Assembly: GCA_031273145.1 (NCBI GenBank)
Contig: JAISSL010000115.1
Span: 1-6,808, forward strand
Source: Zoogloeaceae bacterium
GTDB taxonomy: Bacteria; Pseudomonadota; Gammaproteobacteria; Burkholderiales; Rhodocyclaceae
Length of the DNA: 6,808 bases
Reading direction: 5' to 3'
In this document: in pieces, positions 1 through 5,341 of the stretch
Layout of the letters: each line of letters begins with the position of its first letter
Numbering within the stretch: position 1 is the first letter of the stretch
Translations under genes and position numbers: made by a program
The notes under the pieces: generated by a model
What the model was told of the DNA's origin: nothing
The model's database searches: none
The model's input: only the letters and a program-made list of their open reading frames with translations

Positions 1-1297
1 CGAAGGCTTCCCCGATCATCGGGTAGCTACAGGAAGTGACTTCCTTGCACAGCCACATCGCCACCTGCCGGGGACGGGCAATGGGACGGGAACGCTTCTT
101 GGAAAGCAGATCGGCCAGCTTGATCTTGTAGTAGTTCGCGACGGTCTTCTGTATGTCCTCAATGCTGATGTTGCGGGTTGCTCCAATCAGTTCTTTCAAG
201 GCTTCCCGCGCCAAATCCAGGGTAATGGGCGCATTGCGAAAACCCGCATAGGCAATGACCTTTTTCAGCGCCCCTTCCAGCTCGCGCACATTGGCGCGCA
301 GGCTTTTCGCAATGAAAAACGCGACTTCGTCGGAAAGGCAAAACCGTTCCGCCTCCGCTTTCTTTTGCAGAATCGCAACCCGCATTTCGGTTTCCGGCGG
401 ATCGATCTGCACGGTCAAACCGCCGTCCAGACGGCTGACCAGACGATCATCCAGGCCGTTGATGTTTTTCGGATAGGTGTCGCAGGTCAGGACTATCTGC
501 TTGTTTGCCAAGGCCAAGGCATTGAAAACAAAGAGAATTTCTTCCTTGGTACGGGATTTGTTGCCGACTCCGAAGAATTGCATGTCATCCAGCAGCAACA
601 CGTCCAGACGGCGGTAATAGTTCTGCATGTCTTCCATAGTACCCTGCCGGTAAGCGCGCACCACGTCAGTGCCATAGTCCTCGGCATGGACGTAGCGCAC
701 CACCTTGTCGGGACACAGCTGGATAATCCGGTTGCCGATGGCGTGCAGCAGGTGGGTTTTGCCAAGACCGGGGCCGCCATAGATAAAGAGCGGGTTGTAA
801 CGGTTCTCGCCCGGCTTTTCCGCCACGTTTTCCGCAGCGGCATAGGCAAGACCATTGGCTCTGCCGATCACCAGATTCTCGAAAAGCTGGTTCTGGTTCA
901 AGCGGGTACGCTCATGCAGCATCTTCGTCTCGCCCTGTTCCGGCGCGGCGGGCGGGTTTTTTCCCTTCGACGCGGAAGACGCGCCGCCCTGTTTGCCGGA
1001 TTTTTTGCCCTGCCCTGCCTCTTCTTTGGCCGCCGGTTCCGCTTCCGTCTGCCCCTCGCGGGTTTCCAGCCGCACGGCAACCGGCTTGCCATAGAAATCA
1101 GCCGCGCAATTCTGGATGAACTCCAGATAGTGCTGGCGCACCCAGTTGCGGATGAAATTGCTGGGCGCAACCAGACAAAGCCCCGCGTCCGGCGTGCCTT
1201 CGCCTTCCAGAGAGAGCGGGGAAATCCAGACCGCAAACCGCTTGGGCGGCAGTTCGCCTCTCAGCTTATCCAAACAGGTATCCCAAAAAGCAGACAT
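1..1297 (-). CDS. dnaA: Chromosomal replication initiator protein DnaA (C-terminus cut by window edge)
   Basis: DnaA is the cytoplasmic AAA+ ATPase that binds DnaA boxes at oriC, melts the origin and loads DnaB helicase. 432 codons are visible. Domain I begins MSAFWDTCLDKLRGELPPKR; a Lys/Gly/Ala/Glu-rich linker spans about residues 85-125. The AAA+ core has Walker A GGPGLGKT at 174-181, Walker B LLLLDD ending at D237-D238, the DDRLVSR box with arginines 285 and 289, and RELEGAL at 338-344. Domain IV starts, but the window ends in SYPMIGEAF, just before the expected GGRDHTTV DNA-binding signature, so roughly 35-40 residues are missing. The ATG at 1297 is chosen because it gives a normal domain I; upstream GAGAG is only a weak ribosome-binding site. 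The loop after Walker B (FFGVGNKSRTKEE) looks two residues longer than in E. coli (FFANKERSQEE). Identity is certain from motif order. Confidence 0.97.
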   Translation of the reverse strand, partial: MSAFWDTCLDKLRGELPPKRFAVWISPLSLEGEGTPDAGLCLVAPSNFIRNWVRQHYLEFIQNCAADFYGKPVAVRLETREGQTEAEPAAKEEAGQGKKSGKQGGASSASKGKNPPAAPEQGETKMLHERTRLNQNQLFENLVIGRANGLAYAAAENVAEKPGENRYNPLFIYGGPGLGKTHLLHAIGNRIIQLCPDKVVRYVHAEDYGTDVVRAYRQGTMEDMQNYYRRLDVLLLDDMQFFGVGNKSRTKEEILFVFNALALANKQIVLTCDTYPKNINGLDDRLVSRLDGGLTVQIDPPETEMRVAILQKKAEAERFCLSDEVAFFIAKSLRANVRELEGALKKVIAYAGFRNAPITLDLAREALKELIGATRNISIEDIQKTVANYYKIKLADLLSKKRSRPIARPRQVAMWLCKEVTSCSYPMIGEAF

Positions 1298-1583
1298 GAA
1301 ACAACTCTCGCAAAACAGATTTTTTCGGAAAAAAACAAGACGCCCCGGTAAAGTCGAAAACCCGGAGCGAGGGGAGACGCATTTTATCAGAACAGACTTG
1401 CCGATAACGACTGCTTTAAAAATTCCTTGTCGTCCGCAAGCCTGATTTATACGGAACTACTTTATAAACAATATGTTATAGCATAAACTTAAAGTGTTAC
1501 ATTAATATAAATCACGCGCGTCACGCGGATACCAGAAAAAACCCAAAACCGGGGTAAAATCACCAGGCATACAAAGAATCACC
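1298..1583. other. AT-rich divergent spacer between dnaA and the exported-protein gene
   Basis: This 286-bp region has no credible gene. It must carry the promoters of both divergent genes. Positions about 1420-1515 are clearly AT-richer than their surroundings. One near-match to the DnaA box TTATNCACA is present (TTATAAACA, 1462-1470, one mismatch); weaker two-mismatch sites can be read at 1447-1455 and on the minus strand near 1400. There is no cluster of good boxes, so I do not call an origin. TATAAA-like -10 candidates exist on both strands (1506-1511 plus; 1446-1451 minus) but without convincing -35 boxes. No rpmH lies next to dnaA here, although that is the common proteobacterial neighbour. 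Confidence 0.5.
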
Positions 1584-2921
1584 ATGATGAACATCCACCG
1601 CTTTCGCTTTGCGCTTCTGCTCCTGACCGGAGTTGCCCTGTCCGGGCTGTATCTGCCGGGACACGCGGCTGACCGTCGCGCCAAGGACTTCAAGGAAGAT
1701 GAACTGGCGCTTTGCCAGACAAAACCCTGCCGCGTCGTTGCGGTTCATTCTGCCGGTAAGAACGAGCAGGGCGAAGCCTTGCGCGTCGTCGAGCTTGATC
1801 TGGGCAAGACCCGCAAGAATGCGGAAAATCATGCGGTGGCATGTAACGACGGACACAAGCATTACTGGCTGCTTGGCGGTCGGGAAAAAAAGCGGCTTCT
1901 GCTCGATCTGTGCAATGACGGCTACGGCGCGCGAGGCACTGGCGTTGATGAAGTCGCCATCGGCGACAACGTAATAACCCATAGCCAGAGCGGCGGGAGC
2001 AACCATCAATGGGATCATGCGAGAACGGTTCAGTTATCGCCGCTGACCTTGCTCAACGAAACGTTCAAGAGTTACGAGATATTCCTGTGGGAGAGCAGCC
2101 TGACCGAAACGTACACCGACTGGCAAAAGCTGCGGAGCACCTATACCCATTTTTTCCCGTCCTGTGATGAGGAGGGCGTCATGCCGAAAGGCGACCCGGA
2201 AGAAGAGGACACCGCGAAGGGCGAACGGACGCAGATTTCCCTGATTCCCCGCTTTCTGGAAAAAAACGGCCTGCCCAAAGACGCGGCTCATGCCGTTTTG
2301 GGAACGTGCGCCCTGGAAACGAACGTCGGCAACGGCTTTGCCCTTCAGGGAAAACCGGAAGGTACAGAATGGATGCGAAGCCTGATTGTCGGCGACGAAC
2401 TCTGGATCAGCGCGCGCGCCGGTAAATTGCGCGCGCGCGGCGACAACTGGCTTCATGACGATCATCTCGAACTCTGGCTTGCCAACAACGAAGGCATCTC
2501 GTCCGATATGGAATACTGCATCCCGGAAAAAACCGATCATAAAGGCTTGCGCCAATGGGGCATCGGTCTGGGGGATGGAAAGGTTCATGCCGGGTTCGGC
2601 GCTGAATCGCGGGAAAAACTGCCGATCACCCTCATTTCGCGCGCGGAGTTGCGGGATTCGTCCGCGCCCGACCCCATCATCAATCTCCGCATTGCCCTGC
2701 CAAAGGACTACCAAAAACTCACCCTCGTCCTCGCGCGCGGCGATGGCAGCAAACCAGTCAGCCTGCTTGCCACCAGCAAGCTCGAATACGGAAAGGCGGC
2801 GACATTGGGACACGCCTTCGACATCAAACATGAATCCGGCGGCGGCATCGAATGCGGCATCGTCAATGGACGGCTCGACTTCATCCGTTCTACCTTGCGC
2901 CCGCCGTTTCCGTCAGATTAG
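1584..2921 (+). CDS. Exported protein of unknown function (445 aa)
   Basis: I do not recognise the family. The N-terminus is a clear Sec signal peptide: a basic n-region (HRFR, residues 5-8), a leucine-rich core (about 9-24) and a GHAAD cleavage zone, cut after A28 or A29, so the mature protein is periplasmic, surface or secreted. The mature protein has several cysteines (including C44 and C49), fitting an oxidising compartment. It appears two-part: residues about 30-165 end in a GGSNHQW stretch (137-143) and TVQLSPLTLL, and residues about 230-445 contain beta-rich segments such as DELWISAR (271-278) and DDHLELWL (292-299). The latter recalls ligand-binding beta-sandwiches, but that is only an impression. 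ATG occurs twice, at 1584 and 1587, after a weak AGAA. Codon use is continuous with the neighbours. The last 24-27 codons are repeated twice downstream as remnants. It converges with the LprI-like gene, leaving 46 bp between stops. Confidence 0.85.
   Translation: MMNIHRFRFALLLLTGVALSGLYLPGHAADRRAKDFKEDELALCQTKPCRVVAVHSAGKNEQGEALRVVELDLGKTRKNAENHAVACNDGHKHYWLLGGREKKRLLLDLCNDGYGARGTGVDEVAIGDNVITHSQSGGSNHQWDHARTVQLSPLTLLNETFKSYEIFLWESSLTETYTDWQKLRSTYTHFFPSCDEEGVMPKGDPEEEDTAKGERTQISLIPRFLEKNGLPKDAAHAVLGTCALETNVGNGFALQGKPEGTEWMRSLIVGDELWISARAGKLRARGDNWLHDDHLELWLANNEGISSDMEYCIPEKTDHKGLRQWGIGLGDGKVHAGFGAESREKLPITLISRAELRDSSAPDPIINLRIALPKDYQKLTLVLARGDGSKPVSLLATSKLEYGKAATLGHAFDIKHESGGGIECGIVNGRLDFIRSTLRPPFPSD
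2410..2438. repeat. Alternating GC inverted repeat inside the exported-protein gene
   Basis: Ten bases of alternating GC (2410-2419) are repeated as ten bases of alternating GC at 2429-2438 around a 9-nt spacer. The arms are perfect inverted repeats, able to form a strong hairpin, and are also purine-pyrimidine alternating. They encode Ala/Arg-rich residues on either side of Gly-Lys (about 276-286), so the sequence may simply reflect GC-rich Ala and Arg codons. Confidence 0.6.
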
Positions 2922-3096
2922 ACCACCACCCGGATCATTCGGGGCGCAAACAGAAACGGCGCGGACATTACCTACCCAGCTTACTGTCCTCGCAACCTGT
3001 ACTCTTGCACTCACGCTCACGTTCCTTCAAAAAGTTCAAACGCTGTTGAGTCAGTTCGACGGCGCACGTCAGATTAACGAAAAAACCGTTGGGGCG
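2838..3096 (+). repeat. Repeat copy A: convergent gene-tail junction (intact parent)
   Basis: This segment spans the last 27 codons of the exported-protein gene, the 46-bp gap between stops, and the last 43 codons of the LprI-like gene. It recurs as copy B (4199-4442, from 2847 onward) and partly as copy C (5217-5319, matching 2838-2940 without gaps). Counting by eye, A and C differ at 9 of 103 bases. A and B differ at about 16 of 75 bases in the exported-protein tail but only 5 of 128, plus a one-base deletion, in the LprI tail. Copy A is taken as the parent because here both tails belong to intact genes. Confidence 0.9.
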
Positions 3097-3357
3097 TTCA
3101 TAGCTGCATTGATCGTCACGCTCTTTGATCCAGGCCAACTGCCCCGTTTTCAACACATTTTTCTGCTCAGCCGTCAAGAGCTTGCGTAGATCGCCATAAG
3201 CTCTGTTCAAATCCTGATCGGTTTGCGAAAACAGATTGCCCGCGCAATATACCTGGTCGAAAGCGTTGCGCGGCGCAGCGCAGCCTGCGGCAAGCGCATC
3301 CGTACTGACGGCGGTGACAACCAGGCTCAGAGCAAGACCATAAGCAAAATTTTTCAT
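2968..3357 (-). CDS. Small secreted LprI/DUF1311-type protein (lysozyme-inhibitor-like)
   Basis: This 129-residue exported protein resembles the LprI N-terminal (DUF1311) family, small periplasmic proteins some of which inhibit lysozyme. The signal peptide is MKNFAYGLALSLVVTAVS with cleavage near ALA-AG (after A23). The mature part has the family pattern: cysteines C26, C38, C84 and C98, the segment TDQDLNRAYGDL (46-57), and AWIKERDDQC (75-84). Two more cysteines (C117, C122) lie in a charged tail. The start at 3357 is chosen over an upstream in-frame ATG at 3393 because AAGGGA (3365-3370) sits 7 nt before it and because the signal peptide starts there. It lies 51 bp downstream of the amidase on the same strand and is probably co-transcribed. 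The lysozyme-inhibitor role is inferred from the family; many DUF1311 proteins are untested. Confidence 0.85.
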   Translation of the reverse strand: MKNFAYGLALSLVVTAVSTDALAAGCAAPRNAFDQVYCAGNLFSQTDQDLNRAYGDLRKLLTAEQKNVLKTGQLAWIKERDDQCSYERPNGFFVNLTCAVELTQQRLNFLKERERECKSTGCEDSKLGR

Positions 3358-3370
3358 GTCGAATTCCCTT

Positions 3371-3391
3371 AAAAAAAAGCCGATGCGCGGC
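3371..3391 (-). terminator. Weak intrinsic terminator-like hairpin between amidase and LprI-like gene
   Basis: Read on the minus strand, GCCG and CGGC (3388-3391 and 3379-3382) form a 4-bp GC stem with a 5-nt loop, followed directly by eight T residues (3378-3371). The stem is short, so termination would be partial at best. The T tract runs straight into the AAGGGA ribosome-binding site of the LprI-like gene, so the site could reduce readthrough from the amidase. Confidence 0.4.
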
Positions 3392-3408
3392 AAAATGAAA
3401 CAGGATAC

Positions 3409-4134
3409 TCAAGGCTTCACGTTGCAATCATGAACCGCTTGAGAGATGGCGGCTGCCAATCTGGTAATGGTATCAGGTTCGCCAAGGCGTTTTTCTTCAT
3501 CTGGATTGACGATGACGCCGATCTCCACCAACACGGCTGGCATGGTCGCGTACTTCAGCACGATCAATTCGTCGAAACGATGGACGCCCAGGCGATTGTC
3601 AATGAGCGGTCTGTTTTCTCCGCGAATCGGCGTGGCGTGATAGAGCGACGGCTTTTCGCCAGCCGCCAATAATTTTTCGCCAATGGCTCGCGCACAGCGC
3701 AGGCTTTGCGCGTAATGCGGATTACGACGCGAGATAAAAAGAGAAAAACCGGAGAATTCGGTCTGGCGGCCTGCGTCAATCCAGGCTTGTTGCATGGAAT
3801 CATGATGGATGGAAATAAAGAAGTCGGCATCTGGCGCTTGCGCTGGGCGCTGCGTCAAACGAATCTCTTTGCCATCGGCTGAAACCCTTGTGACGCGATT
3901 ATTCAAGGCGACCAGATCACGCGACACGGCGGCGCTAAAATCCAGGTTATACAGATATTCGGCTCGACCACTGGCTCCCATGGCGCCAGGAAGCTGTGGC
4001 GTGTGCCCTGTATCCACCACAATGTGGGCAGCCTGCGCCGACAAAGCGCCAAGCATCAATACCCAGGCAAGCGCGAGCCGCGTCGCAACGAATCTCGCAA
4101 CACCAGGGTGGAATTTTTTTGTCATGTTCTGCAT
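3409..4134 (-). CDS. Exported N-acetylmuramoyl-L-alanine amidase (Amidase_3 family)
   Basis: This is a zinc amidase that cleaves the bond between N-acetylmuramic acid and the stem-peptide L-alanine in peptidoglycan, acting in the periplasm. With the start at 4134 it has 241 residues. A Sec signal peptide (core about 20-31, cleavage near SAQA-AH after A35) is followed directly by the catalytic domain, with no AMIN targeting domain or repeats. Expected active-site elements are present: DTGH with H44, RAEY with E59, SIHHDS with H110, GFSLFIS (129-135), and VLVEIGVIVNP with catalytic E204. SIHHD replaces the more usual SIHAD. In-frame ATGs exist at 4179, 4146, 4134 and 4125; 4179 is unlikely because it overlaps the -10 box of the promoter at 4175-4203. 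No strong ribosome-binding site separates the rest; 4134 gives a normal signal-peptide length. The LprI-like gene follows on the same strand. Stand-alone enzymes of this type serve in cell separation, wall recycling or spore/cortex-like lysis; the specific role is unknown. Confidence 0.92.
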   Translation of the reverse strand: MQNMTKKFHPGVARFVATRLALAWVLMLGALSAQAAHIVVDTGHTPQLPGAMGASGRAEYLYNLDFSAAVSRDLVALNNRVTRVSADGKEIRLTQRPAQAPDADFFISIHHDSMQQAWIDAGRQTEFSGFSLFISRRNPHYAQSLRCARAIGEKLLAAGEKPSLYHATPIRGENRPLIDNRLGVHRFDELIVLKYATMPAVLVEIGVIVNPDEEKRLGEPDTITRLAAAISQAVHDCNVKP

Positions 4135-4174
4135 GGTAGACCGCATCCGAAGATAGCACGATGATTTTCGATGA

Positions 4175-4203
4175 AGCATACCGTCTTAAGCCAACAGCGT
4201 CAA
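4175..4203 (-). promoter_or_regulatory. Candidate sigma-70 promoter for the amidase gene
   Basis: On the minus strand TTGACG (4203-4198) is separated by 17 bp from TATGCT (4180-4175). This fits the sigma-70 consensus well, with 5 of 6 in the -35 box and 4 of 6 in the -10 box. Transcription would begin near 4168, giving a leader of about 33 nt to the ATG at 4134. The -35 box lies on the left edge of repeat copy B; the corresponding bases in copies A and C read TTCGAT and do not match the consensus. Confidence 0.6.
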
Positions 4204-4273
4204 ATGCGGCAGCAGCGACGGACGGCTCGACCTGATTCGTTCCACCTTGCGCCTGCCGCTTCTGCCAGACTAG
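4199..4273 (+). pseudogene. Remnant: last 24 codons of an exported-protein paralogue
   Basis: In frame, the segment encodes VKCGSSDGRLDLIRSTLRLP and four more residues before a TAG at 4271-4273. It aligns without gaps to residues 422-445 and the stop of the exported protein at 1584-2921 (IECGIVNGRLDFIRSTLRPP there). Nothing upstream continues the gene, and the amidase promoter occupies the junction. About 16 of 75 bases differ from the intact gene, many at third positions, so it may derive from a diverged paralogue. Confidence 0.75.
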
Positions 4274-4314
4274 ACCTCCGCCCGGGTCATTCTCGCAAAC
4301 AGAAACGGGGCGCA

Positions 4315-4442
4315 TTACCTGCCCAGCTTACTGTCTTCGCAACCGGAACTCTTGCACTCACGCTCACGTTCCTTCAAAAAATTCAAACGCTGTTGAGTCA
4401 GTTCGACGGCGCACGTCAGATTAACGAAAAACCGTTGGGGCG
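4315..4442 (-). pseudogene. Remnant: 3' end of an LprI-like gene, frameshifted
   Basis: On the minus strand this matches the last 43 codons of the intact LprI-like gene (2968-3096), including its TAA stop (4317-4315). By eye it differs at 5 positions plus one deleted A in an A run (five A's instead of six), which shifts the frame after the Asn-Gly-Phe codons and soon gives a stop. No signal peptide or cysteine-rich first half is present upstream, so it cannot make a functional protein. Confidence 0.85.
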
Positions 4443-4575
4443 AGCTTGCAATCTTCAAGCTTTCAGAACACAATATAAAATCATTTTTTGCAGGTTATCG
4501 CTTCGCTTCAACCCCCTTGCCGTTTCACGCCCCCCTTTGCCGAAGGGGAATTTTCAGGCTTCAGGAGTCAATGCC
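4443..4575 (+). promoter_or_regulatory. Leader of the putative lipoprotein gene, with weak promoter and hairpin
   Basis: Unique sequence between repeat copy B and the lipoprotein start. A weak promoter can be read as TTGCAA (4446-4451), 17 bp, CACAAT (4469-4474), next to a TATAAA stretch at 4474-4479. Further down, CCCCTT (4532-4537) pairs with AAGGGG (4543-4548) around a 5-nt loop and is followed by AATTTT. This resembles a short intrinsic terminator or attenuator 27 bp before the start codon, but the T tract is only four long. AGGAG at 4563-4567 is a good ribosome-binding site for the ATG at 4576. Confidence 0.4.
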
Positions 4576-5169
4576 ATGCCCTTGTTTTCTTCTGCTTCTT
4601 CTACGATGACCCGTGTCGGTTCCGCCGCGCTCTTCGCGCTTTTTGCTCTGACGCTTACCCATTGCAGCGGCGAGACGACCAAGGATGCCGTTGGTACCGT
4701 GACCAAAAAAACCGCAGAGAACATCAAAGGGGCTGTCGCCGGTATTGCCATCGGGATTGAAGAAGGGCGCAAACAGGTGACCAGCAGAGACGGAGCGGTG
4801 GTGATCGACAAGGCAAACGAACTGGATGGAAAGATTGCCATCGAGATCATCAAGCATGTTCGGACTGAGAACGGGGTCGCCATCACCATCAGCTTCGCCA
4901 ATACGACAGAGCAGCCCTATCGGATTACCGGCGGCATCTTTGGGAAAGACGCCATATTGGCGCTGGACAAAGAGGGTTTTGTAGCCCGCGCCAAAAATGA
5001 GATTTCGGATCTGACCGTTCCACCCCAAGCCAAGGATGTCGCGGTTTTCCATTTTGAGGCAAAAGAAACGCCATTTTCTCGCCTGCGCGCTTTCGGCAAA
5101 GATTATCCACTTCCCGCGCAGACCGTCTTGCCCGCTTCACCGGCCACCTCTTCCCCACCGGCTTCCTGA
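4576..5169 (+). CDS. Putative lipoprotein of unknown function (197 aa)
   Basis: I do not recognise the family. The start at 4576 is chosen because AGGAG (4563-4567) lies 8 nt upstream; the frame stays open far upstream only by running through repeat copy B. Residues about 11-29 form a signal sequence ending LTLTHC, with C30 as possible lipidation site. His at -1 is unusual for a lipobox (normally Gly, Ala or Ser), so membrane anchoring is likely but not certain. After it come a Thr/Lys-rich stretch with an amphipathic helix (about 34-68, including a Gly/Ala/Ile-rich AGIAIGI), a probable beta-rich domain (about 72-178: GKIAIEII, GVAITISFAN, DVAVFHFEAKE), and a Pro/Ser/Ala-rich tail. The fold impression is of a small beta-sandwich; this is inference. 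No partner gene is evident: both flanks are gene remnants. Confidence 0.75.
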   Translation: MPLFSSASSTMTRVGSAALFALFALTLTHCSGETTKDAVGTVTKKTAENIKGAVAGIAIGIEEGRKQVTSRDGAVVIDKANELDGKIAIEIIKHVRTENGVAITISFANTTEQPYRITGGIFGKDAILALDKEGFVARAKNEISDLTVPPQAKDVAVFHFEAKETPFSRLRAFGKDYPLPAQTVLPASPATSSPPAS

Positions 5170-5216
5170 AGAAAAATTTACCTTGCCGATCATTCCTCTG
5201 CCGCCAACCTGATGAC

Positions 5217-5300
5217 GGCGGCGGCATCGAATGTGGCATCGTCAATGGACGGCTCGACTTCATCCACTCTACCTTGCGCCTGCCGCTTCCGTCAGACTAG
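5217..5300 (+). pseudogene. Remnant: last 27 codons of an exported-protein gene
   Basis: In frame it reads GGGIECGIVNGRLDFIHSTL and then RLPLPSD before a TAG (5298-5300), nearly identical to the C-terminus of the exported protein at 1584-2921 (residues 419-445). The frame before 5217 carries no related sequence. It starts 47 bp after the lipoprotein stop. Most differences from the intact copy are silent or conservative. Confidence 0.8.
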
Positions 5301-5319
5301 ACCTCCGCCCGGATAATTC
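5217..5319 (+). repeat. Repeat copy C: exported-protein tail and following bases
   Basis: This aligns without gaps to 2838-2940 of copy A, with 9 differences in 103 bases by eye. It includes the stop codon and 19 bases after it, then ends 5 bp before the -10 box of the ahcY promoter. It lacks the LprI tail present in copies A and B. Confidence 0.9.
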
Positions 5320-5324
5320 TGGTT

Positions 5325-5330
5325 TATAAT
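5325..5330 (+). promoter_or_regulatory. -10 box of the ahcY promoter
   Basis: A perfect TATAAT lies 12 bp before the riboswitch, placing the likely transcript start near 5337, just before the aptamer's first stem. No good -35 box sits at normal spacing: the position 17 bp upstream (5302-5307, CCTCCG) falls within repeat copy C and does not resemble TTGACA. Confidence 0.65.
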
Positions 5331-5341
5331 GTTTGTCATTC

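Larger units (their letters stand above)
4199..4442 (+). repeat. Repeat copy B: truncated duplicate of the convergent gene-tail junction
   Basis: This copies 2847-3096: exported-protein tail, short gap, and LprI-like tail in the same arrangement. Similarity stops abruptly at GGGGCG (4437-4442, matching 3091-3096), after which the sequence is unique. Between the two tails, copy B is a few bases shorter than copy A. Its bases just after the stop (ACCTCCGCCC) match copy C rather than copy A. Confidence 0.9.

Noticed and set aside
365..1351. A 328-codon open frame on the plus strand
   Set aside because: It lies antisense to dnaA, which has all expected motifs.
1298..1583. Origin of replication in the dnaA spacer
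   Set aside because: Only one near-match DnaA box was found and no array, so the AT-rich stretch alone does not support a call.
2034..2831. A 265-codon open frame on the minus strand
   Set aside because: It is antisense to the exported-protein gene, which has a signal peptide and shares its tail frame with two remnants; the minus frame has no recognisable start context or motif.
2929..2943. CCCG/CGGG hairpin in the gap between the convergent genes as a bidirectional terminator
   Set aside because: The stem is only 4 bp, has no T tract on either strand, and is not kept in repeat copies B and C.
2386..3189. A 267-codon plus-strand frame spanning two convergent genes
   Set aside because: It overlaps the exported-protein gene in another frame and runs antisense through the LprI-like gene.
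4135..4179. Longer amidase start at 4179
   Set aside because: The ATG overlaps the TATGCT -10 box of the best promoter, and the resulting n-region would be unusually long for a signal peptide.
4171..4575. Extension of the lipoprotein frame upstream to an ATG at 4171
   Set aside because: It would read through repeat copy B in a frame unrelated to either parent gene and put a signal sequence in mid-protein; the ribosome-binding site supports 4576.
4199..5319. Insertion sequence or miniature transposon explaining the repeats
   Set aside because: No transposase, terminal inverted repeats or target duplications were visible; the repeats are recognisable gene tails.
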